Part shown: positions 43,586 to 53,106 of the stretch, piece after piece
How the letters are laid out: each line of letters opens with the position of its first letter
How positions within the stretch are numbered: position 1 is the first letter of the stretch
Assembly (NCBI GenBank): GCA_013368445.1
Contig: JAACJO010000033.1
Coordinates: 186,001 to 250,000 of the forward strand
Source of the DNA: Leucocoprinus leucothites
Taxonomy: Eukaryota; Basidiomycota; Agaricomycetes; Agaricales; Agaricaceae
DNA: 64,000 bases
Direction: 5' to 3'
The notes under the pieces: generated by a model
Databases searched by the model: none
Seen by the model: only the letters and a program-made list of their open reading frames with translations
Told to the model about the DNA's origin: nothing
Made by a program: the position numbers and the translations under genes

Positions 43586-45519
43586 TTGACCTATCTGACA
43601 TCAGTGGTCCTATCCTCTCTCCAAAACCCTTCTGGAGATACCTTGGCTTCTATTTCAATTGTTGACTGTCTTTCCAAGAACATGTCCGATACTACTCAAC
43701 CAAAGCACTGTCAACAGTGAAAGCTATGGGCATGCTGGGTAACTCCATCCGAGGTCTCCTTCCACTTCAAAAATGACTTCTCTATAGGTCATGCATTGTC
43801 CCTGTGGCCACATATGGCTTTCACCTATGGTACTTTGAAGGCACTCATAACAAGGCACTTCTAAAGTCCCTTTCTTCTATGCAAGGACACATGGCTCTTT
43901 GGATCACTGGTGCCTTTCACACTTCTCTGTCTGGTGGCACTGAAAGTATTGCTAGACGTATCCCCATCCATCTTCACCTTTGTAAATTAGCTATTTGCTC
44001 TTCATATCAGATCTCTACTTTGCCGTCTAATCATGCGTTATGTTCTCTTCTATCTGATTACTTTTCCCTTAATTCTTTCCCCCATCCTCAATCACTTCGC
44101 CTTCTTACTCTAGCCAAAAAAGCTAAAGTCAAAGGCCCCATTATTGATGTAGATAGTTCTCTCTCTCATCTTTCTGATTCCTTTTCCCCATTTGCCTCTG
44201 AAGCCAAGCCTGGCTCTCATCTTATGGATATTTTCTCTGATTCAATTCATTTTCATCCCTGCAATCGATCCAATAAACATGAAATGTATAAACATGTATC
44301 ATCTCTTGATTCTGTTTTCTCTTCTTCCTCTTCTAATCATAATTGTATATCAGTCATTACTGATGCCTCTGTTCCACTTGTAGGTTCCCTTCAGGCAGTT
44401 TCAGTGGCACATTTATATCGCAGTGGACAACAAGTGTCCCATGCAAAACAGGCAACCAGCCAGGCATCTTCTACAGATGCTAAACTCTATTCTATTTGCA
44501 TTGGCATAGCCAAAGCCATTTCCCTCCAGTGTGACAAAATCATCCTCATCACTAACTATCTTCCAGCTGCCAAGCTGACAGTCGATCCATCTATCCACTT
44601 GAGCCAGTCTCATTCCATCCACATTTGCCAACTCCTATCCAACTGGCTCACAGCCAAACCTTCTTGATCCATTGACTTCTGGGACATCCCCTCTAAGTGG
44701 CATTGGAAGCCCCATCTCAAAGTCCACAATGACATCACTACCACATGCATCCATACCCCTCCCATATGGGTGCCACTCTCGACTTCTTGCAACACAAAGC
44801 CACCAACAATTGCCAGAAATCCTGGGAGTCTACATTTTGGAAGAAGAAGTACTGTGGCAGCAGTTTCCTTCTTTCAAAAAAGAATTGCAAGTTCCTCATC
44901 CCTACATATGTCAAGGAAGGTACTTGGCTTCTCCTAGCCAACAAGTCCCCATTCTTATGCACATGCATGACTTGCACTATCCTTAACCACATGTCTATTG
45001 GAGCTTTTCGTGAAAGGTTTTTCCCCCTTGAGCCCAAATCTTGTCATTGTGGACATTGTTTGGAAACACGACATCATATTCTCTGTTATTGTCCTCTATA
45101 CCCCATTCACACTCAATGGGTGCAATGCACCTTTCCACAATATGAGTTCCTCATCAATTTCTTGAAAAAGAACCTGTCTGCTTTTGCCTTCACAAATCAT
45201 GACATGCATCCACTGCTGCTTCAAGCCTCTGTGCCCACCAATCCAAATGAAGGTGAACTTTATTCCTTTATCTCTTCTCTTTTCTTTTCATATGAGTCCA
45301 ATCTCTGCATGTAATGCCTTGTTTCATAGTCTCCCTCTTAAGCCTTCTCTATTTCACTGGACTAATTGTATATAGTCTTTGTCTTAAGCGGTCTTTGACC
45401 GCTTTGTGTACTCTGGCTTGCCATAGTGTACTGTCTGTTTGTATTATTTAGTTGAAAGCAGACTGCAATTGAGCACCGCTATATAAATTCATTGAATTAA
45501 AAATAAAATAAAAAAAAAA

Positions 45520-46284
45520 GGACTAGGGGGGAGTGTTCTGAGTGTCCTCTTGGGCCTTGAGGTGATCCTTGTCCTTTCTCCAGCATTTGGCCTCTGTATG
45601 ACCAGTTTTGTGACACCAGCCACATGGATTGGTCGATTTCGATGTTTTGAGGCCTCTGGAGGTGGCAGAAAGTGCAGAGGAGGAAGAGGGAAGGTATATG
45701 GCCCTCCTGCGATGTTGCTCAGTGACAAAGGCCTGATGTACAGCAGCCTTGTCAAGTTTGTCTTTCAGGAGGAGGGAGGAAATGAAGGAGGAGTACTCCT
45801 CAGTGGGCAAGGCTCAGATTAGAGCCATAGAAGCAAGCTCCTCATCTAGGCCTTTGAGGTCAAAGTCATTAGGGCAAAGATTTTGGATCTGCTTCATGCT
45901 CTCCTCAACCCTGTTGATGAGGGACTGTAGGGACTCATCCTCAGCCTTCCTGATGATGAAGAGGTCATCATAGGCATTGAAACGAGTGCCAGGACACCTC
46001 TGGAGGTGCACAGCTTGCAAATCTGTCCACATCTTGACAGGATCATCCCTATCAGTGAAATGAACCCTCTGGTTTGGTTATACCATGAGATAAAGCCAGC
46101 CAGCAGCCTTGTCAGCCTTTGCATTCCAGGCCTCCCTTGAGTCAAAGGTGGCTTGGGTGGTAGGGGAAGGGATCTCAGGCTTGAGGAGTTCACCCTTGAC
46201 CAGTCTCCACAGGCCAGAGGCCTGGAGCCATACCTGTATCTTGCCTGCCCAGGTAGAGTAGTTGGTGGCATTGAGCTTGTCAAA
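45520..46284 (-). pseudogene. C-A copy 2 gag
   Basis: Gag from residue FDKLNATNYSTW (the first seven codons are removed by the U insertion) through the knuckle CGWCHKTGHTEAKC to the T1 copy 2 junction. It is mostly open; a TGA-type break lies near 45811-45815. At the position where copy 1 has TAG this copy has TGG. Confidence 0.85.
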
Positions 46285-47206
46285 CATCCCTCCTTGTCCT
46301 CTTACCACCACCATCGAAAGTTGGTGTTTGGTCTGAGGCATTCTTACATCATCTATCTATGCTACTATGGATAGACGCAAGTCTAGAAATACCATGAATC
46401 AGTTTGCAGCACTTTAACAATCTGAGTCCACTGTCTCTGATGACATGCTCAACATTACTGAGATGGCCGAAGATAACCATCTCGACCCCTACACCAACCT
46501 GCTCAACATGTGCAGGTTCTTCAGCTCTCCCCAGGCTGACATCTCATTGCCTGGCCCCTCTTAACCAACTGCTGACATCCTGTTGCTATCAGTTACTCCC
46601 CCAGTAGCTGATGTCTCATCACCACTCAAACCCTTCACAGCTGGTGGAACCAACTTCTACCCTGTTGATGCTCCCCCTGCCATGCCTGAATCAGTGACCT
46701 CCTCCAAGGGAAAGAAGAAGAAGCTCACCCTGAAGCATGCCCTCACCAACCTCCAGTCCTTCCTCACATGGTTGGACACCATCGACTATGCTGCTGAAAT
46801 CATGGACCAAGACGCATGGGCCATGGTTACTTGTCTAGCCAAGGCCTCGTTCTCTGTTGCCAGCAAGCTGAAGATGAGCAGCACACTGATCACCTTGAAC
46901 TCTCTCAACACCAAGGGCTGGGAGATGTTTGCCAATTGTCTGGTTGGCCTTGGTCAAAGATTCTCAACCAAAGCCTCTCCTAAAGCAATGCATGTCATCC
47001 ACAAGGCAACCCATGGATCTGCTGACTCAGCAGGTCCATGTGACATTGACATGGGCTCCCCCAAGGTGCTCACTTTACCACTCCTGGATTGTTGGCCTGT
47101 CCTGGCCTGTCTCCCCCTACCACCCAAGCCAGCACCTTCTAAGGCCTGCGCTAGTGGCAAAGCACCCACTTAGGCACCCTCCGCTCCTAAGGTTAGGTCT
47201 GATGGT
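46285..47206 (+). mobile_element. U piece 1: half-LINE 5' end and ORF1 N-terminal part
   Basis: This starts with the family 5' end CATCCCTCCTTGTCC directly after C-A gag. ORF1 begins at about 46371 (MDRRKSRNTMNQ) with early stops (near 46416 and 46562), then an open stretch 46583-47173 covering the helical and proline-rich region. It ends abruptly at 47206 against an inverted half-LINE 3' UTR fragment. There is no poly(A), so this end is a rearrangement, not an insertion end. Confidence 0.78.
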
Positions 47207-47432
47207 ACATAGTCTGAAGTGAATGCATACTACAATACAAATCGAATTGTCCTGACATACTGGCTACCCAACAGTGTACAGCCTTGACTTGTGGGCCACC
47301 CATGCACATCGAGGGGGGTGGATAATACAACATGCAGGGAAGAGAACCCTACACATGTGTATGGTCAGCATTGCGATGATGGCATTCAAGCCAAAGCCAG
47401 TCAAACCAATGGCACCAGAATGGGCACTTGTG
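47207..47432 (-). mobile_element. U piece 2: inverted half-LINE ORF1 end / 3' UTR fragment
   Basis: A minus-strand match to the ORF1 end (KCPFW region near 47420) and first part of the 3' UTR, as seen at 8588-8820. Its lower edge shares TGG with U piece 1 at the breakpoint. Its upper edge (CACTTGTG, 47425-47432) touches the hAT end and is the expected 8 bp target duplication, to be found again right of the window. Confidence 0.7.
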
Positions 47433-47686
47433 TAGGGACCGTCACAGATACATGACAACCGGGTATCTGCAGGTAATGATCTGTGACGACTGGATTGGGT
47501 CAGGTTGGATACTGGTTTGCCGGATACCTGTGGTAACCTGACAGGGACCAGTTAAAAATAGATATATAATCTATATATGGGAGCTTTTGAGACTCCGAAT
47601 CAAATTATTGATGTAAACATGTCAGATAATGAACATGACCCTGCATTCGAGCTTCTCACTTCTTGTAGTCCCTCCCTGCATTAATA

Positions 47687-48764
47687 TGCCTCATACGAAA
47701 TCAAGGCTTCCCTCTCATCCTGCTTCAGGGCTGCCATCTAGGGGTTCAAGTGGCAGCAGGGCTGTCACACCACACATTTCTTGGGCCCAGACACCCGAGA
47801 CTAGGACTTTGAGTGATGAGGAAGATACTGCCAGACCACTCATCCCTGTACAATTCTCTCCTATCAAACAGCATCAGAAGGCAAAGGCTGCTAATCAAGT
47901 GGCTGATAAGCATGATCTTGATATCTGGGACCTGCCAGATGATGAGATTATTGGTATGTACATTCACAACCACTTCAAAAATTTATTAATATATATAATC
48001 CAATAATTCTAGAGGCTTCATTTGCACATCTTAAGTCTCTTGCATACCAGCACTTTAACATCACCCTTGACCATGTTCTCAAGGATGATGAGCCTTCTGA
48101 ACTGGTATTTATCTTCACCTGTAAAACTGATCCAGACTATCATACAGCACATCGTTGGGGACGCATGAAGACACATGCAGGGACTGGAAATCTTCAGAAG
48201 GGCATCAAGGTCTGCAACCAGCTGAATGGACTTGCTGAAGATGGCTCATCATTGGTCCCACATCAATCTGACTCTGATTATATTCCTTACTCTGAATCAG
48301 CTCACTGAGCAATTATTTCGTTACGGTGTGCTGTGAATCAGTGCCCATTCAACTCAGTCAAGGATGGGCTTTATCATCTTGAAGTTGCTATGCTCCGAAA
48401 GGGAACAGTCCTTCCAAGTCCTGAGCAAGTTGGTCGTGATACCCGACTTTTATATCATGAAGTGTCTGGTATTGTTCGTACTCAACTCATGGTATGTTTG
48501 TATTTTTCTCACTCTACTTTAGAGACTGATCAGAGCAGTCGATTACTGGTGGTATCCATCTTGTTCTGGATGGATGGACAGCACCAATTGTAGCATCATA
48601 TCTGGGCCTTGTTGTTATTTGGTCTAAACAGGGTACAATCTATCGGACAGTACTGGAGTTTATTAGGTAAGCAATAATATTATTCTAACCTAGAGTATGA
48701 ATTAAATTTGCTTAATAATAGGTTAAAACACAAGCACACTGGTGAATACCTTGCTAAGGTTGTT
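47687..48764 (+). pseudogene. hAT transposase, N-terminal part (exons with introns)
   Basis: The likely start is ATG at 47687 (MPHTKSRLPS). Exon 1 ends at 47953; intron 47954-48012 (GTATGT...TAG) leads to LDHVLKDDEPSELVFIFTCK, a BED-like region ending in GIKVCNQ. A TGA lies at 48306-48308. Then RCAVNQCPFNSVKDGLYHLE and GGIHLVLDGWTAPIVASYLG (catalytic domain start). A further intron is likely after 48490 but its acceptor does not fit the frame cleanly. Intron 48667-48721 (GTAAGC...TAG) fits. Coding resumes as LKHKHTGEYLAKVV up to the chromovirus. Confidence 0.82.
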
Positions 48765-49323
48765 TGTTAAGTGCGCAAACGCTACGGATGGGGAGCCGAC
48801 GTCTAGGACAGGATGGACAGAGGTGGGACAGAGGTAAGGCAGCAACCGATCGTCGGACATGGAAGCGGGTCATGGCCTCAACTTATGTGTTGTGCCAACT
48901 ACTGATGCTTGACCCGGATTTCAGACAAGATAAGAGAGCAGAGGACGAACAGAGAGCAGAGGAAAGTAGCATATTGCTAAGTTGATTATCAGACTGAGGA
49001 TTCCAAGTACAAAGTTGTGCTACTTATATATGATGTGAAGTATGGGATTGGATAAGGAAAACAAACAAAGTAATAAACAGAGAAATAATCAAAGTGGAGT
49101 CCGCAAATTTTACAAGGCTAGAAGATATAAAATTTACTATTAAACAGTTGTCAGAAAATTTCGACAAGGCAGTATGAATTAATAACATGGAAGATGTCAG
49201 AATAAGTCCGAAGACGAAAGACCAATAAAAACCAAAGTAACCGATATGTGAAAGCGGGTAGGAGTTCATGAAAATAATACCAAATTCGAACCGTCAGCCG
49301 TTCTTGAGGATCGGCTCATGACA
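48765..49323 (-). repeat. Chromovirus 3' LTR
   Basis: A 559 bp LTR; sense TGTCATGAGCC...CTTAACA. Partner of 61768-62326. About two dozen differences separate them, all but two at CpG-derived sites. Confidence 0.97.
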
Positions 49324-49338
49324 GTATTCCCCCCTTAG
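49324..49338 (-). other. Chromovirus polypurine tract
   Basis: Sense CTAAGGGGGGAATAC lies directly before the 3' LTR, the place for plus-strand priming. Confidence 0.75.
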
Positions 49339-49376
49339 GGCTGAGCCCTCGAAGCCATGTGACTTGATTGTGGGAA

Positions 49377-49398
49377 CCAATTCAAACTCCATATAAAT
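49377..49398 (+). promoter_or_regulatory. CCAAT and TATA boxes of the antisense gene
   Basis: CCAAT at 49377-49381 is followed by TATAAAT at 49392-49398, 55-61 bp upstream of the ATG at 49453. The region lies between the 3' LTR and the antisense gene and faces away from the LTR, so the gene may have its own promoter. Confidence 0.55.
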
Positions 49399-49452
49399 TC
49401 CGCTCTGAGGAAAAAAATAAGCTTTCTCACAACTTAACTCTCTATATCTACC

Positions 49453-50737
49453 ATGACGCCCAATTCCGCTACACAAGGATCTGACCCAATGTCCGATAGC
49501 GACCTCAAAAATGAATTTTGCAAGATGGACGAGGAGGATGCTTGGAAGGCAGCCGAGAAAGAGGAGAGGAAGAAGAGAGAAGCTGCAGAAGCCAAAAAGA
49601 AGAAGCGCAAGGAGGTGGAATGGCAGAAGAGGAAGGAAGAGTTGCGGAGAAAGATGGCAGAGAAGAAACGGAGAGAGGCTGAGGAAGCTGAGAAAAAGAG
49701 GAAGGAGGCCGAGGAAGCAGAGCTGCTACAAAAGGAGAAGGAAGAGGCCGAGCTGGTGGAACGGATTCGGCTCGAGGCCGAGAAGAAGGAGAAGGAAAGA
49801 CAGGAAAAGGAGAAGGGGAAGGGAAAGAAGAGAGCAATGGAGGTAGAGGTCGAGATAGTGGAGAGTCTGGCCAAGAAAACAAAAACAACAGAAAATGTGA
49901 AGGTGGGGACTGGGGCTCAAAGGCCTTGTGCAAAACCGATGAGTGGGCCGGCTGAGACGGCCAGGTTGACTCAATGGAGTGCGGCCGCTGGTCCCTCCAA
50001 GTATCAAATTACAGAGTTGGATGATCAAGATGACAATCCGTTGTGGACGCCCGGCTCAGGTTTGGCCGGAGATGGAAGAGATGAGTCCACCGCCCTCTGA
50101 AAACGCGGAAACTATGATGCCAAGGGAGGGAAGATAAAGATGGGCAGAGACAACCAGTGTGGGCAGTGCTTGCATCTGGGCAAGAACTGCACCGAGCAAA
50201 GTGACACGTGAGTAGCTTCCGATTCTCTGGGTCAGCTGATCAACTGACAACATTCACAGTGGCAAGTATATGTGCGAGCCATGCCACACTTCAAAACAGA
50301 AGTGTGCGGTTCCGACAGAGGCTGACAAACAGCCTCATGAACAAACATACGAGCTCATCGTCGAGCAGAGGAAGACCTGGGCTGTCCAATCGGCCATTCT
50401 CAAGGAGTTGAAGGGGATCCGGGCCGAGTTGGGAACTCGGCACTTGGCAATGGTGTCGAGTATCCGGTCCCAGACCAAGGTCGTGGATGGGCTGGCTAAG
50501 GACTTCGAGGAGTTCTACGACCGGCTTGTCCTTGATGACAAGGTGATGGACAACAAGGCGCACGAAAAGGCACGGGTGGAGTTGGATGCTAGGTTGGCCG
50601 CTAAGAAGAAGATTGTGCCGGAGATGTTGGATGCTGAGTCTGGGGATGAGGGAGAGGCAGGAGGAGAGGAAGATGAGGGAGAGGCAGGAGGAGAGGAAGA
50701 TGAGGGAGAGGATGAGGGTGAGAATGGTAGTAAGTAG
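49453..50737 (+). pseudogene. Antisense zinc-cluster/coiled-coil gene inside the chromovirus
   Basis: A plus-strand gene opposite to gag-pol. Exon 1 is 49453-50207, intron 50208-50259 (GTGAGT...CACAG, with CTGAC upstream of the acceptor) and exon 2 is 50260-50737, giving 410 codons. Residues about 25-130 are a Lys/Glu-rich coiled coil with KGKGKKRAMEVEVE near its end. The joined exons give C-X2-C-X6-C-X10-C-X2-C-X6-C (from CGQCLHLGKNC to CEPCHTSKQKC), the spacing of the fungal Zn2Cys6 cluster. A helical segment and a highly acidic tail with two copies of EGEAGGEED follow. One stop, TGA at 50098-50100, lies before the cluster; it fits a CGA-to-TGA change. Family and function are unknown; DNA binding is inferred from the motif. 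Confidence 0.7.
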
Positions 50738-51038
50738 TTGTCTCGTCCATCCCATTCCTCACGTTTGGCTCGTTTCGTCGTCAATCCGTTTTTTGTTGTT
50801 GCATATTTTCTACTTTTGCTCTTTGGACTTGTTTGAAATGGATGATATTTCTTGGGGCTAAGTGTGAGTAAAGAAAAGTCTGAAATAAGAAAAAAGGATG
50901 AGAGGGAGATGAGGTTATTGGGTGTAAGCAAAAACAAAATGGTAAGTAAGAAAGTATGAAAAATTGTTGAAGTCCAAAAGAAAATGAGTGAGCTGTTATC
51001 ATAAAGCGGATGAAGAAAATACGTAGCCAAGATAGAGT

Positions 51039-52674
51039 CTAGGATAAAGGAAGTGGGCCAGGCTTGTCAGGATAAGCAGAATGGTAATCAGAAAGAAGTT
51101 CAGCTGCGTGTGTAAGTTCAGTAGCAGATAACCATGAAGATTCTTCGTCAGTATCTTCATATCCCAACCAGATGACCTGGTAAAGAAGTTTGCATGCACA
51201 ATGTCGATTGATCTTCGAGTCTATGATGTAGGCGATCTCGTACTCTGGCTCACTGTCAATGACAACGGGAGCAGGAGCTGGTTCTGTGCGATCGGAAAAT
51301 GGATTGGGTGTGGTCGGCTCAAGCATGGAAATGTGGAAGACAGGATGAACAGCGCACATGGAATCTGGAAGGCGAAGGGTGAATGAGTGAGAGCCAGATT
51401 GAGCGATAATTTCATATGGACCGAGGTATTTTTCGGAAAGCTTTTTGGATGGACAGGTAGTGCGGAAGAATTGAGCTTTCACGAAAACTTTCTGGCCGAC
51501 TTTGAACTCTGGGGCTGGTAACTGATGTGCATCAGCGGTTCGTTGGTAGCATTCTTGAGCAGTGGCTATTTCAGCTTTGAGAGTAGTGTGTAATTCGTCG
51601 AGATCGACTGCGAAGTCGTGTGCGCAAGCCGATGCGATATTGCGTTCAGGATGGACTGTAATGTTTGGGTGATAACCCTTGTTGGCGAAGAAGGGCAAAA
51701 TTCCGGTGGTAGCACTGGGCGCGTTGTTGTATGCGAATTCTGCAAGTGGGAGGAGGTCGGACCAGTTGTTCTACTGATAGTTGCAGTAAATGTGGAGGTA
51801 CTGCTCTAGCGTTTGGTTAGTTCATTCCGTTTGTCCATCACCTTCAGGATGATAACCAGATGTGAAGTGAAGGCGCATGTCCAGAGCCGTGCCGAGGGAA
51901 TGGAAGAAGTGTGAGACGAACTCTGAACTGCGATCGGAAGTGACATGAGAAGGAACACCATGCTTAGAGAATACGTGAATGACGAATAACTGTGCTAGTT
52001 CTGTGGAAGTGATAGTGTCGTGGGTCGGAATGAATACAGCCTGTTTGGAGAGTTGGTCAACGATAACGAGGATGGTGTCAAAGCCAGAGGAAGAAGGGAG
52101 TTTCTCGATAAAGTCCATTGAAATCGAATTCCAAGGGTGTTCAGGAATGGGGAGTTGCTTGAGGTTACCGTATGGCTTGTGGCGCTGAGACTTGGATCGC
52201 ATGCAGGTAACGCAGGATTTACAGAAAGCCTTGACCTGAGATCGGATGTCAGGCTAGGTGTACTCGCATCGGATGAGTTCGAGGGTCTTGTTCTGACCAA
52301 AATGGCCAGAAAGGACGTGATTGTGTTTGTATTGTAGAACTCTGAGTCTAAGATTGTTGACGTCGGGTATGTAGATCCTGTCGTCGAGCTGAAGGAAACC
52401 AGCGGAATCAACTGACCAGTGGCCTTCGGGATGAGTGATGTGAGCGGATGTGATCGGGTCTTGAGAGAGCGAAGTAAGGATATCAGAATGAAGTTTCTCA
52501 AGATCTAGTATGGTGGCAGCACGAAGGGAAGGAGTTGAAAAATAAGTAGCTCAAACTGAAGCCGATAACTATTCATGCGAAAATACAGGACAGAAATTAT
52601 GAGGATTGACCGAAGTGTAGCCATTATTCCTCCCTTTAGGGTAGATGTCCCATTGTCTAGTGAGAGCGTCAGGC
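51039..52674 (-). pseudogene. Chromovirus integrase and chromodomain
   Basis: In sense from 52674: end of the RNase H/linker (PDALTRQWDIYPKG), integrase zinc domain (HNHVLSGHFGQNKTLELIRC, CKSCVTCMRSK), core boxes MDFIEKLP, TSDRSSEF (S for the usual G) and HPEGDGQTE, then the C-terminal GPY/F-like region (LSEKYLGPYEI) and a chromodomain (YEIAYIIDSKINR, YQVIWLGYEDTDEESSWL). Stops: TAG for Trp near 52254, TGA for Arg near 51821 (after DGQTE), TAG for Gln near 51774, and stops near 52525-52555. Chromodomains of this type direct insertion to marked chromatin. Confidence 0.88.
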
Positions 52675-53045
52675 TGTCGGGATCGCAAACCCCTGCCGAG
52701 CCTCGTCTGCATAACCTCTGCATTATATTGGTATATTATATAAATGGTATCTAAGTTTCGTCTCGCCGTACTGACTGTATATTTTTCCTTGCATTTATTC
52801 ATTGTTATATCAATGTACCCGAGCATGTTGTCTATGAGACAAGCTCTGTATTCAATATTGTCCTATAAGTAGTGTACCAACATGTCCTGACACTTCAGTT
52901 CTCGTGTCAAGATACTGAAGTGAGTTTGTTATCTAGTCTTTCTTACTTTTCTTACTTATGCTAATCATATTCGTAGTATATATTTATCTTTCAGGTATTG
53001 ACTAGAGTTCTCACATCGAGATACTGAATATATATTTATCTTTCA
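52675..53045 (+). repeat. C-C 5' LTR
   Basis: A 371 bp LTR starting TGTCGGGATCGC and ending ATCTTTCA. It differs from the 3' LTR at about ten sites, all CpG in one copy or CA/TG pairs. Confidence 0.97.
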
Positions 53046-53058
53046 GGTTATGGGCCCC
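53046..53058 (+). other. C-C primer binding site (half-tRNA type)
   Basis: GGTTATGGGCCCC directly follows the 5' LTR, identical to the C-B site (24136-24148) and like the internal initiator-Met tRNA site of Drosophila copia. Confidence 0.78.
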
Positions 53059-53106
53059 GCCCCATTGCATTGCTAAAGAAAGAAATTATCTATATTGAAG
53101 TTTACG

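Larger units (their letters stand above)
40972..45314 (+). pseudogene. T1 copy 2 ORF2
   Basis: Same domain order as copy 1: endonuclease (FLQEPP, GGDFNYCSPEWD, LLSDHAPFLIDL), RT (GVGQGSALSPILSMLYL; SFVDDRLCIS, with R for G after the DD), RNase H (VITDASVPLVGS, ILITNYLPAAK) and C-terminal finger CHCGHCLETRHHILCYCP. Stops include TAG near 41108, TGA near 41282, TGA near 42079 (shared with copy 1 at 33612), TGA near 42921 and others. The AT-rich insertion and the solo LTR both interrupt the RT region. Confidence 0.85.
38501..45519 (+). mobile_element. T1 copy 2: full-length two-ORF LINE, decayed
   Basis: A second full-length LINE, 7,019 bp, inserted in C-A copy 2 gag. The imperfect duplication GGACCAGGGGAAG (38488-38500) / GGACTAGGGGGGAG (45520-45533) flanks it. 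The 5' end is (CT)ATCCTCCTTTCCC. It contains a solo LTR (43335-43585) and an AT-rich insertion (about 42514-42645). It has lost about 360 bp in ORF1 near 40651 relative to copy 1 (between the sequences at 31823 and 32187). Confidence 0.93.
25581..46284 (-). mobile_element. C-A copy 2: outermost Ty1/copia element, in pieces
   Basis: This is the second C-A copy and the host of most insertions to its right. The pieces in plus coordinates are RNase H region 25581-26430, integrase 26431-26917 and 27438-27733, protease 37985-38500, and gag 45520-46284. It is interrupted by LINEs L4, L5, O and T1 copy 2, and cut in gag by half-LINE U at 46285. All but the U junction have recognisable duplications. 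Integrase and the post-RT region are joined directly at about 26430, so RT is deleted. The 5' LTR should be right of the window. Confidence 0.85.

Noticed and set aside
49434..49933. Serine- and proline-rich minus-strand open frames opposite the antisense gene
   Set aside because: They are shadows of the Lys/Glu-rich coiled coil, whose repeated GAG/AAG codons give Ser/Phe/Leu/Pro on the other strand; the splice sites and cysteine spacing support the plus strand.
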